This document shows positions 1 through 9,477 of a stretch of DNA of 64,000 bases, piece after piece. Below the pieces are notes generated by a model. The model was not told the DNA's origin. It saw nothing but the letters and a program-made list of their open reading frames with translations, and did not search any database. The DNA is from Hyphomicrobiales bacterium (GTDB lineage Bacteria; Pseudomonadota; Alphaproteobacteria; Rhizobiales; Rhizobiaceae), in assembly GCA_900472575.1 (NCBI GenBank), contig UCIV01000027.1, positions 1 to 64,000 on the forward strand. The letters are read 5' to 3'. The first letter of the stretch is position 1. Each line of letters starts with the position of its first letter. The position numbers and the translations under genes were made by a program.

Positions 1-142
1 CGCCCCGGAAGACCGGCGGCCGCAGCAACTGGGGAAGATTCAAACGGCACTATTGGGGAGTATTGCTCCGGTACCGACAGCTGTCCCTGGAGGAAGCAAC
101 CGAGGGACCAGTCCACCGCTACTTTGTCGACGCGGCCTTGTG

Positions 143-748
143 TCAGTCTAGCCTCAAGCTAGCCGGAAGCAGGCGAAAGGCTCGGTCGATAAATTCCGAA
201 AGCGGGCGTTCGGCCGCACTTTTTCGCCAATCCTCGAGCGCCAGCTTCAGCACCCCGATTGCCATCGTCGCGGTCAGGCGAAGCTCGTCACGTCGATCCG
301 GAGCCGGCCAGACATTCTCCATGGCCTCAAGCATCGAGCATGCCATGGCATCGAAACTTCCGCTCTTGCGCGCACGCAGCGCAGGAGAAGAGCGCAGAAG
401 TGTGTCGACTGCCAAGGAGTCCGGCGTCTCGTATCGTGACGCCAACTTCATGAGGCAGGACCGTGCTGCAGCGAGGGGGGCCTGGTCAGGAGACTCTTCG
501 CGTATAGCTGGGGCGAGCGCCTGCGAGAATCCACTCCCATAGGAGGAGGACAGGATGTCATCCTTGGACTCGAAATAGGAGAACAAGGTTCGCCGCGCGA
601 TCCCGGCGGTCTGCGCAATCTCGTCGAGCGTAGTCTCTTCAAACCCCTTTTCGACAAACAGCTTTAAACCGACGGTGACGATCCGCTCGTGCGTTTCTTG
701 CCGGTTGCGTTCCCGCCTACCGGCCGGCTTCCCTCCAGTCTCGCCCAT
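143..748 (-). CDS. TetR/AcrR family transcriptional regulator
   Basis: This 201-residue protein has the usual TetR length. Residues about 18-62 form the N-terminal helix-turn-helix, with the family pattern TTLDEIAQTAGIARRTLFSYF followed by SKDDIL. The rest is a helical ligand and dimer domain that I cannot assign to a ligand. It is divergent from the SDR gene at 832. The 83-bp gap between them holds a strong inverted repeat (776-811), so autoregulation and control of the neighbouring oxidoreductases is the natural inference. A single copy of the same palindrome lies upstream of the hydrolase gene near 4.55 kb, which suggests a small regulon. Confidence 0.9.
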   Translation of the reverse strand: MGETGGKPAGRRERNRQETHERIVTVGLKLFVEKGFEETTLDEIAQTAGIARRTLFSYFESKDDILSSSYGSGFSQALAPAIREESPDQAPLAAARSCLMKLASRYETPDSLAVDTLLRSSPALRARKSGSFDAMACSMLEAMENVWPAPDRRDELRLTATMAIGVLKLALEDWRKSAAERPLSEFIDRAFRLLPASLRLD

Positions 749-775
749 GAATCCTTGGCTCCAGCACTTGAATTA

Positions 776-811
776 TGCACTGAGTGCATTAAGGTATATG
801 CACTCAATGCA
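776..811. promoter_or_regulatory. Probable TetR operator, two nested palindromes
   Basis: The arms TGCACTGAGTGCAT (776-789) and ATGCACTCAATGCA (798-811) are inverted copies differing at one base, with an 8-nt spacer. The left arm is itself nearly palindromic (TGCACT-N-AGTGCA). It lies between divergent tetR and SDR start codons, where an operator would be expected. Binding by the neighbouring TetR protein is inferred. Confidence 0.7.
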
Positions 812-831
812 AGAATATAGGTGGATTTGCT

Positions 832-1668
832 ATGCCTCAAGGAAAAATCTGGTTCGTTACGGGGGCGTCACGTGGGTTTGGCTACATCTGGACGAAAGCG
901 GCCCTGGAAAGGGGCGACCGCGTAATCGCGACTGCCCGCGATACACGCGCGCTGGAGGAACTGGCTGAACGATATGGCGACAACGTCCTCGCCCTCGGCC
1001 TGGACGTCACCGATCGCGCCGCGGTCTTCGACGCGATCCGTAAGGGGCATGAACATTTCGGTCGGCTCGACGTGATCCTGTGTAATGCCGGCTATGGCTA
1101 TATGAGCACGCTCGAGGAGATCGTCATCGATGAAGCGCGGGCGAACATCGAAACGAACCTTTTCGGCACCCTCTCGGTCATCCAAGCGGCGTTGCCGATC
1201 CTCCGGGCGCAGCGCAGCGGCCATATTCTCACCATGTCGAGCATCGGCGGGATCGCGAGCTTTCCGACTGGTGGTATTTATCTTGCCACGAAGTTCGCGA
1301 TTGAGGCGCTGACCGAAGCGCTTGCTGGTGAAGTGGCGAGCTTCGGTATCAAGGTCACCGCAATCGAGCCCGGCAGCTTCGCGACCGGGTTTGGCAGCTC
1401 CACCAAGATGGCCCCACAGATGGCCGAGTATGATGATCTCCGGAAAGCGGCTCGCGCTTCCTTCAATCCTTCGATGACCGGCGATCCGCTGGCCACAGTC
1501 GATGCTATCATGACGCTCGTCGACTCGCAGGAACCGCCGAACCGGCTCATGCTCGGCAACTGGCTACTGCCGATGATAAAGAAGGTCTACCAGGGGCGGA
1601 TCGAAACATGGGAGAAGTGGGCCGACGTCTCCAACGCCGCGCAGGGGATGCCGGCTGGGAAAAGGTAG
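832..1668 (+). CDS. Short-chain dehydrogenase/reductase (SDR)
   Basis: A 278-residue classical SDR, predicted NAD(P)-dependent and cytosolic. Visible motifs are the cofactor-binding TGASRGFG near residues 11-18, NAGYG near 88, the catalytic serine in MSSIGG, and the Tyr-x-x-x-Lys pair in YLATK. The substrate cannot be told from sequence. AGGTGG lies about 9 nt before the ATG and supports this start. It is divergent from tetR and upstream of a damaged FAD monooxygenase, which suggests a former two-gene oxidoreductase operon. Confidence 0.9.
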   Translation: MPQGKIWFVTGASRGFGYIWTKAALERGDRVIATARDTRALEELAERYGDNVLALGLDVTDRAAVFDAIRKGHEHFGRLDVILCNAGYGYMSTLEEIVIDEARANIETNLFGTLSVIQAALPILRAQRSGHILTMSSIGGIASFPTGGIYLATKFAIEALTEALAGEVASFGIKVTAIEPGSFATGFGSSTKMAPQMAEYDDLRKAARASFNPSMTGDPLATVDAIMTLVDSQEPPNRLMLGNWLLPMIKKVYQGRIETWEKWADVSNAAQGMPAGKR

Positions 1669-1849
1669 GCCAGGTTGAGTGGACGTCCTAACATGGCCAG
1701 AACTCGGGCTTGATGCCGTCAAGGCGGCCAGTTGGCAGCATGCGAGGCAGAGTCGGAGCGCCTCAGGCGGTGAACCGAAGGTGTGCCCAGAGCGATCCTA
1801 CAAATGTCAGCTTCCGAGCATCGATATGAGCGACCGGAATGGCGTGGGA

Positions 1850-2947
1850 TGGTCCTGCCGGTGGCTGCCAGCCTTTTTGTGGGGGACAAGACCGGCTGGC
1901 GGATTCGGGGGAGCTGGCGAGGCAGAGGCATCAGCTACCGCCCGTACCCAGGGCGGACAGCTCGACATCCATGAGCATAATGGACAGCGCGCGCTGGAAG
2001 ACGCGGGGCTTCTTGACCAGTTCCGTGCCATAATTCATCGGGGAGGAGCCGCGTCGCGGCTGCTGGACAAGAACGCCGAGGTATTACTCGACGAACCGGA
2101 CGACGGCACTGATAGGCGGCCCGAAGTGTTGCGGGGTGATCTGAGGCGGATTCTGCTCGAATCGCTTCCCCCCGACACCGTCCGCTGGAGCAAGAAGCTT
2201 GTCCGGGTCGACTCTGTTGAGGACGGTCAGCACACCCTGATATTCGAGGACGGTTCCGCTGTCACGACCGCAATGGTGGTGGGCGCAGATGGTGCCTGGT
2301 CGAAGGTCAGGCCCGTTCTCTCGGCCGCTAAGCCGGACTATACCGGCGTCGTGTTTATCGAAACCTATCTTCAGGACGTCGACGCCCGCCATCCCGATGT
2401 CGCCAGATTGGTGGGCAGCGGTTCGATGTTCGCGCTGGCGCCTGGCGCGGGCATCACCGCGCACCGCGAGGCGGGCGGCACGATTCACACCTACGTTCAA
2501 CTCAAACGTCCGCTAGAATGGCTCGAAGCGCTGGATTTCAGCGTGGGCGGTGATGCGATCGCCCGCGTCATTTCCGAGTTTGACGGGTGGTCGCCCACGC
2601 TTGCCGCCCTGATCGCGGGCGACGTGCCGGCTGTCGCCCGTCCGATCTTTGCTCTGCCTGACGACCACCGCTGGCGCCGGACGCCGGGTGTGACGCTGAT
2701 AGGAGATGCTGCGCACCTCACCCTTCCATCCGGCGAGGGCGCCAATCTCGCGATGCTCGATGGCGCCGAGTTGGCCAATGCAATCGCCGCTCATCCCGAT
2801 GACTGGGTCGCTGCACTCGCCGCGTACGAGGAACCCATGTTCGCCCGCAGCAAGGCAGAGGCCGTCAAAGCGCATCGCCTGACCGATCTTATCCTGGGCG
2901 AGCGAGCCCCCTATGGAATGCTGGAGTTCTCTCGTGATGCGACTTGA
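1850..2947 (+). pseudogene. FAD-dependent monooxygenase (TetX-like), damaged 5' end
   Basis: From about 1,930 on, the reading frame matches the FAD monooxygenase family: TARTQGGQLDIHEHNGQRAL, a central GADGAWSKVR, and the second FAD motif LIGDAAHL. The family's N-terminal GxGPxGL Rossmann motif is absent from this frame. A degenerate version (GGQDRLADSGELARQ) appears in another frame at about 1,885-1,935. The open frame extends upstream to 1679 but that part does not resemble the family. The simplest reading is frameshift or small rearrangement that removed the dinucleotide-binding segment, leaving a non-functional gene. Confidence 0.7.
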
Positions 2948-3290
2948 TGATCAACGCGGACGACGCTGGGGCCGCAGTAATAGCAACCTCAGCGCCCGCT
3001 CGAATTGAGCCGGTTTTTTCCGAAATCATGTCGACATCGAGGTTTTTAGCGAGCGCGGTGCCAACTTGCTGGCCAGTTCCTTTTACGAGCTTGAAGACCC
3101 CGGCAGGAACGCCCGCTGCGTGAAGGACTTGAGCGACAGTACATGACGAGTACGGAGCTTGTTCCGGCGGCTTTGAGCCATTGTACCGCCGGTCGCCAAT
3201 CTCTGTGTGTGCGATCTTCACGTAGAGCTCGTGCGGCGGCCCAGGTCCATGGTGTGATGAGTGCGCATACACCTGTGGGCTCCCTGACAA
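2945..3290 (-). pseudogene. Aldehyde dehydrogenase fragment
   Basis: Two reading frames together give a stretch of the aldehyde dehydrogenase family. VREPTGVCALITPWTW (around 3,240-3,290) matches the strand before the NAD site. A second frame then reads PPEQAPYSS, VLHAAGVPAGVFKLV and the coenzyme-loop region DVDMISEKTGSIRAG. Only about 110 of roughly 480 residues remain, frames change, and no catalytic cysteine region is present. It is a remnant. Confidence 0.7.
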
Positions 3291-3435
3291 GCCATAATCG
3301 CTGTCGTTCGATGCCGTTCGATGGACACCCGTCATACAACGGTTCTGGCTTCGGCAGTCCCTACCTGACCGGCTTGCACACGCGGGAGAATACACTTGTG
3401 AGGAAACGCGAACTCAGCGAGAATTCATTGCATCA

Positions 3436-4548
3436 TCACCTTGGAGCGGGAATATCCCAACTTGCTCCCGGGACCAGTGTGCGAAAGCGATCGCCCCTTA
3501 CATTAAGTTTGTTCAGAGCGGTTGAAAGGTCTGAGGGAGGTGCATCAACGCCCTCTTCGGTTAACTTGAAAGTGCCCCAATGAATGCCGATAGCATTCTC
3601 CACTCCCAACCAGCGAAAAATTAATGCCGCCTGCTGAGGTTCGATGTGATCTTCGCTATAGGCTTCCCGGGGTTCATACGCACCGATCGGGAGCAGTGCG
3701 AGTCGAAAGGGGGAATGTCGCACCAACTCCTCTATCCACTTCCCATCTCCCCAACCAGTATCGCCGGCGAAAAAGACATTTCCAGCTGGAGACCTGATCG
3801 TGAACCCGCTCCAAAGAGCCCTTCTCGCATCGGCGCCAAGTCTGGATGACGAGTGATGCACGCGCTCTACGATGACTGTCACGCCGGGCTTGACGCTGAC
3901 TTCCTCACGCCAATCCTTCGCGACTGCCGGGATGCCTTTCGCCTTGAGGATTGTGTCATTCCCAAGGCTGGTAATGATTAACGGGCGATCGCGCCGCCAA
4001 AGGAATTTAAGGGTGGCTAGGTCCATGTGATCGAAGTGGTTGTGGCTTATAAGAATAACGTCGATAGGGGGAAGGTCTTTTAGGGTCACCCCCGGCGCCT
4101 GAACCCTCTTAGGCCCAAAGAGGCCGAATGGGCCAACACGATCCGACCAAACCGGATCCGTCAGGATATTAAGACCCTGAGTTTGGAGTAAGACAGTCGC
4201 ATGGCCAATCCAGGTTGCTCGCATGGCGGCGCCACTCACAATTCTTGGCGGCATTTGCGGGGTAACCGCTCTTGTGGCTGGCCAACCTTTCCCCGGGTGC
4301 CCGGAGATCATGCGGAGGACCTTGGAGAGGGACACATCCCGAAGTCCTCTTCTCTTGCCAATCGTAAGGCCAGGATTGAAAAAGCGCTCTCCGTCGAAGT
4401 GGTCGCTTTGCGGGCCTTGAAAGTATGCGCGATCGAACAAGGATTTCGCTCGGCTGATATCCGCAAGGGCGATTGCAGAGAGACACACAACGCCGACGCA
4501 TATCCCGGCTCGACGTATTCCTCGCAAACTTGGCTCTCCACTGACCAC
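3436..4548 (-). CDS. MBL-fold metal-dependent hydrolase (NAPE-PLD-like)
   Basis: A metallo-beta-lactamase-fold protein with the metal site HNHFDH, a DPVWSDR segment near the N-terminal part of the fold, a later AGDTGW, and GIHWGTF near the end, as in the UlaG/NAPE-PLD-like group. A hydrophobic stretch near residue 20 (GICVGVVCLSAIALA) suggests a signal or membrane anchor. The GTG at 4548 is preferred. A longer frame starts with GTG at 4587, but that codon lies inside a palindrome that overlaps a plausible promoter. No clear Shine-Dalgarno sequence is seen for either. The substrate is unknown. Confidence 0.8.
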   Translation of the reverse strand: MVSGEPSLRGIRRAGICVGVVCLSAIALADISRAKSLFDRAYFQGPQSDHFDGERFFNPGLTIGKRRGLRDVSLSKVLRMISGHPGKGWPATRAVTPQMPPRIVSGAAMRATWIGHATVLLQTQGLNILTDPVWSDRVGPFGLFGPKRVQAPGVTLKDLPPIDVILISHNHFDHMDLATLKFLWRRDRPLIITSLGNDTILKAKGIPAVAKDWREEVSVKPGVTVIVERVHHSSSRLGADARRALWSGFTIRSPAGNVFFAGDTGWGDGKWIEELVRHSPFRLALLPIGAYEPREAYSEDHIEPQQAALIFRWLGVENAIGIHWGTFKLTEEGVDAPPSDLSTALNKLNVRGDRFRTLVPGASWDIPAPR

Positions 4549-4582
4549 ACTGCTATAAGTATGGGGCCAGAATACATAAAAA

Positions 4583-4595
4583 TGCACTTAGTGCA
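4583..4595. promoter_or_regulatory. Operator-like palindrome upstream of the MBL hydrolase
   Basis: TGCACTTAGTGCA is a perfect palindrome around its central base. It differs only at the centre from the TGCACT-N-AGTGCA arm in the tetR/SDR gap. On the minus strand it overlaps a possible -35 (TTGCAC), with TATTCT 16 nt further as a possible -10. This fits repression of the hydrolase gene by the TetR protein encoded at 143-748, which is an inference. Confidence 0.55.
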
Positions 4596-4932
4596 ACAAT
4601 GCCTAGCACTACTTTGCAGAATGTATTTTGGGCCTCTGAAGCGGATTCGGCAGTGCGGACATCGTTCTGGGGCTGACGCTGATAGGAGGGCGTTTAGGAC
4701 TGCGCGTCGGATGGCTGGCAGTGTGGGTTTAGGCGGGCCGTGCCTTTTCCTTTTTTCCCGCTTTGCCTTGTTGAGGCGCTGATGTTGAAGAAAGACAGCC
4801 GCGTTCACGCTCCGCCTTTCGGCACCTGGCGTCTTGATCAATCTAGGCGCCGGCGTCGACCGACATCGTCGGTGGTGCGGATCAGCCGGCCGGCTACCGA
4901 CCGCGATGCTGGTCGACCCTAGGACACTCCCA
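4596..4932. other. Intergenic region, nothing assigned
   Basis: This is the gap between the hydrolase promoter and the 3' end of trbI. Open frames here show no family resemblance. Short G/C-rich and pyrimidine-rich runs occur, but I could not build a convincing terminator for the trb operon. Confidence 0.4.
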
Positions 4933-6246
4933 TCATTCCTTGTAAATGTTCGGGAACACAATGTCCTGATCGACAAGCACATTGAACTCGTAGCCAGGCC
5001 GGATCTGCAACGTTGGCTGCACGTCCATGTTCCGCTGGATTGTCCGGTCGGCCACTCGCCCAAAGGTTTCGGCGAAATTCCGCCTTGCCGCATCGGATGC
5101 CGTATCCTGGGTGGCAAGCGTCGAGCTCTGGGGCACCGCCATGTCGATGCCCGTTCCGATCAGCGCGATCATGACCGCCGAGCCGAAGGTTTTGAGATAG
5201 TGGTTGTTCACCTCGTCCTTGAAACCCCCATAGCCTTCCGCATCCGTGCCGGCCATGCCGCCGATCTGCAATGTCGAGCCGTTGGGAAAGATGATGTCCG
5301 ACCAGACGACGAGAACCCGGCTCTGGCCGAACGAGACCTTGCTGTCATAGCGACCGAACAGTTTGGTGCCCTGCGGGATCAGCAGCCGATGCCCGGTGGC
5401 GCTGTCATAGACATTCTGGCTGACCTGAGCGGTGATACGCCCGGGCAGGTCTGAGTTGATGCCAGTGATCAATGTCGCTGGAATGACCGACCCGCGCTTC
5501 AACTCGAACGCCGACTGCTGTGGCACGACGCGGTTCGGCAAATATCCAAGATCCTTGAGATCGGCATTGAAGAAGTCTTCCTTGGAGTTCTGACCGTTGG
5601 GATCGACGTTCTGGCCGCCCAGGCCGGCGCGTAAGGCCGCGGCATAAAGATCGGACGGATTTCCGTTCGCTGAGGCTGTCGTTGTCGCAGTCCTGGTCGC
5701 GGCGGTGTCGTCTGCCTGTGCCCGGGCTTCTAGCTTGCCGCGATCGATGGCAAGTGGCGCGTCATAGGCGGAGCCCCGCGCCTGCATCCGCGCCATTCGC
5801 TGCCGCTGCTGCTCGCGCAGAACCTGTTCCTGTTGCTCACGAGCCAGACGCGCGCGCCAAATCCCTTCCGGCTCCAGTTCCGCTCCGCGCCGTTGCTCTT
5901 GCCTCTGTTCGGGCTGCATGAACGGATTGGCCACCTTCTCTTCGGCCTGTTTCATCTCGACCGGTGTCGGCTGAAACGTTTCCTGCTGCTGTGGCTCCCC
6001 AATGATGCCGTCGGTGACACCGCGCTTGATCTGGTCGGCATAGGTCGAGGCTGGATTGCCCGAACTGGCGTCCGGAGCACTATCCCTGCCAAAGTAGAGC
6101 CCACGCGAAGCGAGCCCAAAGAAGATGATGGCGAGAAAGGCGACCAACAGCACGATCACGACAATAACCGGCAGGCGGTTTACCCGCTTGACACCGGACG
6201 TGGCCTGACTGTTTTGCGCACTACCGAGCTTGAGAGATTGCACCAT
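4933..6246 (-). CDS. trbI: Conjugal transfer protein TrbI (VirB10-like)
   Basis: The last gene of the trb operon, 437 residues from the ATG at 6246, which is preceded by GGGAGGG. An N-terminal cytoplasmic part is followed by one membrane helix (VIVVIVLLVAFLAIIFFGL), a Gln/Glu/Arg-rich periplasmic linker, and the conserved C-terminal TrbI/VirB10 domain (SVIPATLITGINSDLPG, then LLIPQGTKLFGRYDS). In this family the protein spans the envelope and links the inner-membrane energy supply to the outer-membrane channel of the type IV secretion system. Confidence 0.95.
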   Translation of the reverse strand: MVQSLKLGSAQNSQATSGVKRVNRLPVIVVIVLLVAFLAIIFFGLASRGLYFGRDSAPDASSGNPASTYADQIKRGVTDGIIGEPQQQETFQPTPVEMKQAEEKVANPFMQPEQRQEQRRGAELEPEGIWRARLAREQQEQVLREQQRQRMARMQARGSAYDAPLAIDRGKLEARAQADDTAATRTATTTASANGNPSDLYAAALRAGLGGQNVDPNGQNSKEDFFNADLKDLGYLPNRVVPQQSAFELKRGSVIPATLITGINSDLPGRITAQVSQNVYDSATGHRLLIPQGTKLFGRYDSKVSFGQSRVLVVWSDIIFPNGSTLQIGGMAGTDAEGYGGFKDEVNNHYLKTFGSAVMIALIGTGIDMAVPQSSTLATQDTASDAARRNFAETFGRVADRTIQRNMDVQPTLQIRPGYEFNVLVDQDIVFPNIYKE

Positions 6247-6257
6247 GATACCCTCCC

Positions 6258-6740
6258 TCACCCGCGCCGCATGAGCGACAGGGCGCTTGCCGGTGTCGCA
6301 CCCGATGTCGTCACTGTGTAGGCCCGGCCGAGTTCGACACTGCTGGTCGAAAGCCTTGCGAGCACCTGACCGTCATAGGGCACGATAAGATAAGCGAGCG
6401 GAATAACGGCGGCGCCGCTATCCGTCTTCTGGTCGGTGACCACGGCATAGCCCCATCCCTTCAGCGCAGCTTCAAGTGCCTGGCCGAAGGGAGAACCATC
6501 CTGTTTGAGCGCAACGGTAGCCTTCCCCTGTCCGATCTGCTCGGCGAGACGGCTGACCATGTCGCCCGCGATGGCGCCCGCCGCCGGTCCGGAGATCTCT
6601 GGCGGTGCCGCGCTAGCGGCGAGACCGTCGGTGCCCATCGACTGGCAGCCGGAAAGGAGCATGGCGAGGCCACTGGCTATGGCCAGGCAGCGGAAGGGTC
6701 CGAGGCTGTTCGCGCTGCGGCGAAGGAGGTTCAGCATCAT
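6258..6740 (-). CDS. trbH: Conjugal transfer lipoprotein TrbH
   Basis: This 160-residue protein has a lipoprotein signal: a hydrophobic segment ending in LSGC, with the cysteine near residue 32. Its position between trbG and trbI is that of trbH in Ti-type operons. The start overlaps the trbG stop by four bases, suggesting translational coupling. It is probably an outer-membrane lipoprotein of the mating channel. The family is poorly conserved, so the name rests largely on position. Confidence 0.85.
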   Translation of the reverse strand: MMLNLLRRSANSLGPFRCLAIASGLAMLLSGCQSMGTDGLAASAAPPEISGPAAGAIAGDMVSRLAEQIGQGKATVALKQDGSPFGQALEAALKGWGYAVVTDQKTDSGAAVIPLAYLIVPYDGQVLARLSTSSVELGRAYTVTTSGATPASALSLMRRG

Positions 6741-7612
6741 CGCCCTCCCCTGCTGATTGTCACCTTCTGCTGTTTCCAGCCAACGCCTGAGACGAGGACA
6801 GCGCGATCGATATTGTAATCGACCACCATCATATTGTTCTTCATGCGATAGTTGACGATGCGGTTCTGGCCGCCGGAGACGACGAAGAGAACCGGCGCAT
6901 CCTGCCCGGAGATCGACCGCGGAAACTGAATGTAAGTTTTTTGCCCACCCGAGTAGACCCGCGTCGGCCGCCAGCCGGCGCTGCCCGAGACGGAATAGGC
7001 AAAGCTCAATTGCTCCGCTGGAACTCCAGCCCCGGGGATCGTACTCGCTTCCAGCCGCGCGTTGACGTCGGCAAGCTTTGCCGAGACGTCCTCGGGATAC
7101 TCAAAGCCGACGCGCGCCATGTACTGCGTGGGGTGGGATTTCAGCTGGATGTGGTAGGTCCGGCGCGACGTCGTCACGACCATCGACGTGACCAGACCCG
7201 GCTCCGACGGCTTGACGATGAGATGGATCGCCTGCCCACCGGCCGCACCCGAAGTCGCAGGTTCCACCTTCCAGCGCACAGTGTCGCCAACCAGAACGTC
7301 GCGAACGACCTCGCCACCCTGAAGCTCGATGTCGCAGACCTGCAACGGCGAGCAGACGACCGACGGCTGCACTTCGCCATAGAGGAAGACCACCTTTCCA
7401 TCCGCGCCTTTCGTGACAAGGCCGCGGCTTCCTCGCCACTGAGTCGAGATGCCCATGCCTTTCGCTTCGTTGGCAGTGACACCATCGGCCGCAACTGCGT
7501 GGGAGGGGGCGAAACCCATTACCGGGAAAATGAGCAGCATGGCGGCGCTGGCAATCAGCGTGGCCCGTATTCTGAAGTGTCTTATGTTCATGTGGGGAGC
7601 CATGCCTTTCAA
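6737..7612 (-). CDS. trbG: Conjugal transfer protein TrbG (VirB9-like)
   Basis: A 291-residue protein with a signal peptide (hydrophobic run LIASAAMLLIFPVMGFA, residues about 19-35). The C-terminal VirB9/CagX domain shows FAYSVSGSAGWRPTRVYSGG, then YIQFP and APVLFVV. It is the periplasmic and outer-membrane partner of TrbI and TrbH in the core channel. The ATG at 7612 overlaps the trbF stop; the downstream ATG codons at 7603 and 7591 are alternatives that leave the signal peptide intact. Confidence 0.95.
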   Translation of the reverse strand: MKGMAPHMNIRHFRIRATLIASAAMLLIFPVMGFAPSHAVAADGVTANEAKGMGISTQWRGSRGLVTKGADGKVVFLYGEVQPSVVCSPLQVCDIELQGGEVVRDVLVGDTVRWKVEPATSGAAGGQAIHLIVKPSEPGLVTSMVVTTSRRTYHIQLKSHPTQYMARVGFEYPEDVSAKLADVNARLEASTIPGAGVPAEQLSFAYSVSGSAGWRPTRVYSGGQKTYIQFPRSISGQDAPVLFVVSGGQNRIVNYRMKNNMMVVDYNIDRAVLVSGVGWKQQKVTISRGGR

Positions 7613-8271
7613 AGCTGTGCAGTCCAGTCGAAGTCGCGGAGATAGAGACCGATGGGATTAAGACGGATGACGCCCTCGTCCTGGGGCGGCGTCAGTGTCA
7701 CGGTGGCGATCCCGCGGAAGCGGCGCGTGGCTGTCTCCTTGCCGCGGCGATCGCGCTCGAACTCGGTCCAGTCGATCTGGTAGCTCTGGTTCGACAACGC
7801 GACGATGTTGTTGACCTCGATTGCCACTGTCGCGGTCTTCGCCTTCTCGAAGGGCGAATTCGAGCGAAACCACGCGTTGACCTTTTCGGTCGCGGGATCG
7901 GAGGTGCGCAGCAGCCCATAGGTCCGGTCGATATATTGCTTCTGCACGACCGCATCCGGTGTGACGGATCGGAAGTTCGACACGAAACTGCCGAGGGTCG
8001 CGCGCACCACGCGCGGATCGGCATACTCGATCTGCTGCGGGAAGCCGGCATTGACTGATGTGCCTAGCTTGTCGACTTCGACGATATACGGGATCAGCTT
8101 GACCTGGGTGCTCTGGTAGAGCGCATAGCCAAAGCCGACGACGGCCATGGTCATTCCGGCTATGCCGACGACTCGCCACGCGGCTGCCGCTTTGACATAC
8201 GAGCCATAACGTTCGTTCCATTCGTTGCGGGCGGCGATATAGGGGTTATCTGGGATATTCTGTCCGGCCAT
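7609..8271 (-). CDS. trbF: Conjugal transfer protein TrbF (VirB8-like)
   Basis: This 220-residue protein begins NPYIAARNEWNERYGSY, typical of TrbF, followed by one membrane helix (residues about 33-55) and a periplasmic VirB8 domain ending YLRDFDWTAQL. VirB8-type proteins act as assembly factors at the inner membrane. It lies 15 bp downstream of trbL and overlaps the start of trbG by four bases. Confidence 0.95.
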   Translation of the reverse strand: MAGQNIPDNPYIAARNEWNERYGSYVKAAAAWRVVGIAGMTMAVVGFGYALYQSTQVKLIPYIVEVDKLGTSVNAGFPQQIEYADPRVVRATLGSFVSNFRSVTPDAVVQKQYIDRTYGLLRTSDPATEKVNAWFRSNSPFEKAKTATVAIEVNNIVALSNQSYQIDWTEFERDRRGKETATRRFRGIATVTLTPPQDEGVIRLNPIGLYLRDFDWTAQL

Positions 8272-8286
8272 TCTGTCAGCCTCCCG

Positions 8287-9477
8287 TCACTTGCTGTCAT
8301 TGATCGGCGGTGGTGGAGGCGTTGTGCCTGGCCGGCCGGACGGTTGATCGAGTTTAGCGTTGGCAAGGCCGAGCATCGATCCGGCATAGGCGCCGGGCGA
8401 ACCGATCGCTTTTTCTTTTGCTGCCGAGCCGACCGCACCTGCCGCCCCGCCAACCCCCGCCTGCATGCCGCGTAGCGCAGCACTGGCCAGAGACGAGCCC
8501 CCTGCCCTTGCGGCACTGGCGGCCCCGAACCCTCTGTTGGCCGCACCGATCGTGAGGAAGCCTGCGCCGAGTGCCGCGGATGCCGCCTTCCCGCCGTGAC
8601 GAATGGCTTCCATGCCGCCGCCGACCGATGCGCCCTGCACCACGCCCTGAAGGATGGGGGGCACATACATGGCGATGACGAAGACGACGACCGAGATGCC
8701 GGCGATCGCCAGCGTCGTGATGAACTGTTCCGATGTCGCGGTGGGCGCCTCTGCCAGACCGAGAAGGATGTCCGAGCCGATCTTGGCGATCATCACCAGG
8801 GCCATCAGCTTTATGCCAACGGAAAAGGCATAGACCAGATACTTGATCGCGAAGTCCTTGGTATGGGAGGAGCCACCGAGCCCAAGCATGATCATGCCGG
8901 CGAGCAGGCCGACATACATCTCGACCATGACGGCCACAAAGATCGCAGCGACCAGGCTAAACGACACGACGACCACGACCATGGCGAAGACGGCGGCGAT
9001 CGCCAGTGCATTATCCTCCCAGAGACCGAACTTCGCCTGTTCCGACATCTTCGTTGCGACCCGAATGCCGGCATCGAAGATGTTGGCGGGCGATGCCGAG
9101 CCGCCACCGGCGCCAATCTGATAGAGGCTGTCCACCACGGCCTTGGCGAACTCAGGTCCTCTGTCGAGGATGAAGGCGAACAGACCGATGAACATGATGC
9201 GTTTGACGAGCTCAGCGAACCAGCCGTCGAGTGAGGCGGCGTTGATTGCCAGCCACACCGCGGCGATCCCGACCTCGATGCCGGCAAGGATCCAGAACAA
9301 CGAGCGCGCCGCATTCATCACCGTCGTCTCCCAGCCCTTGGCCGCGGTGACGACGGAATTTTCGAGTGCGGTGAGAACCTGGCCCTGTTGTGCCAGTGCC
9401 GGCGTTGTCGCCAGCAGGACGATGGCGATCGCGATGAACATGCGGTCGGCCGCACGGGAAGAAGGAACGGCTACCAT
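8287..9477 (-). CDS. trbL: Conjugal transfer protein TrbL (VirB6-like)
   Basis: This 396-residue polytopic inner-membrane protein has an N-terminal signal-like segment ending PALAQQ. Several membrane helices follow between residues about 55 and 280, then an Ala/Gly-rich C-terminal tail with a proline run (TTPPPPPINDSK). This matches TrbL/VirB6, which shapes the substrate path across the inner membrane. The ATG at 9477 overlaps the trbK stop. Confidence 0.93.
   Translation of the reverse strand: MVAVPSSRAADRMFIAIAIVLLATTPALAQQGQVLTALENSVVTAAKGWETTVMNAARSLFWILAGIEVGIAAVWLAINAASLDGWFAELVKRIMFIGLFAFILDRGPEFAKAVVDSLYQIGAGGGSASPANIFDAGIRVATKMSEQAKFGLWEDNALAIAAVFAMVVVVVSFSLVAAIFVAVMVEMYVGLLAGMIMLGLGGSSHTKDFAIKYLVYAFSVGIKLMALVMIAKIGSDILLGLAEAPTATSEQFITTLAIAGISVVVFVIAMYVPPILQGVVQGASVGGGMEAIRHGGKAASAALGAGFLTIGAANRGFGAASAARAGGSSLASAALRGMQAGVGGAAGAVGSAAKEKAIGSPGAYAGSMLGLANAKLDQPSGRPGTTPPPPPINDSK

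Noticed and set aside
4308..5117. Open frame of 269 codons on the minus strand across the trbI 3' end
   Set aside because: It overlaps trbI in another frame and the hydrolase gene, has Cys/Arg-rich composition typical of a shadow frame, and matches nothing.
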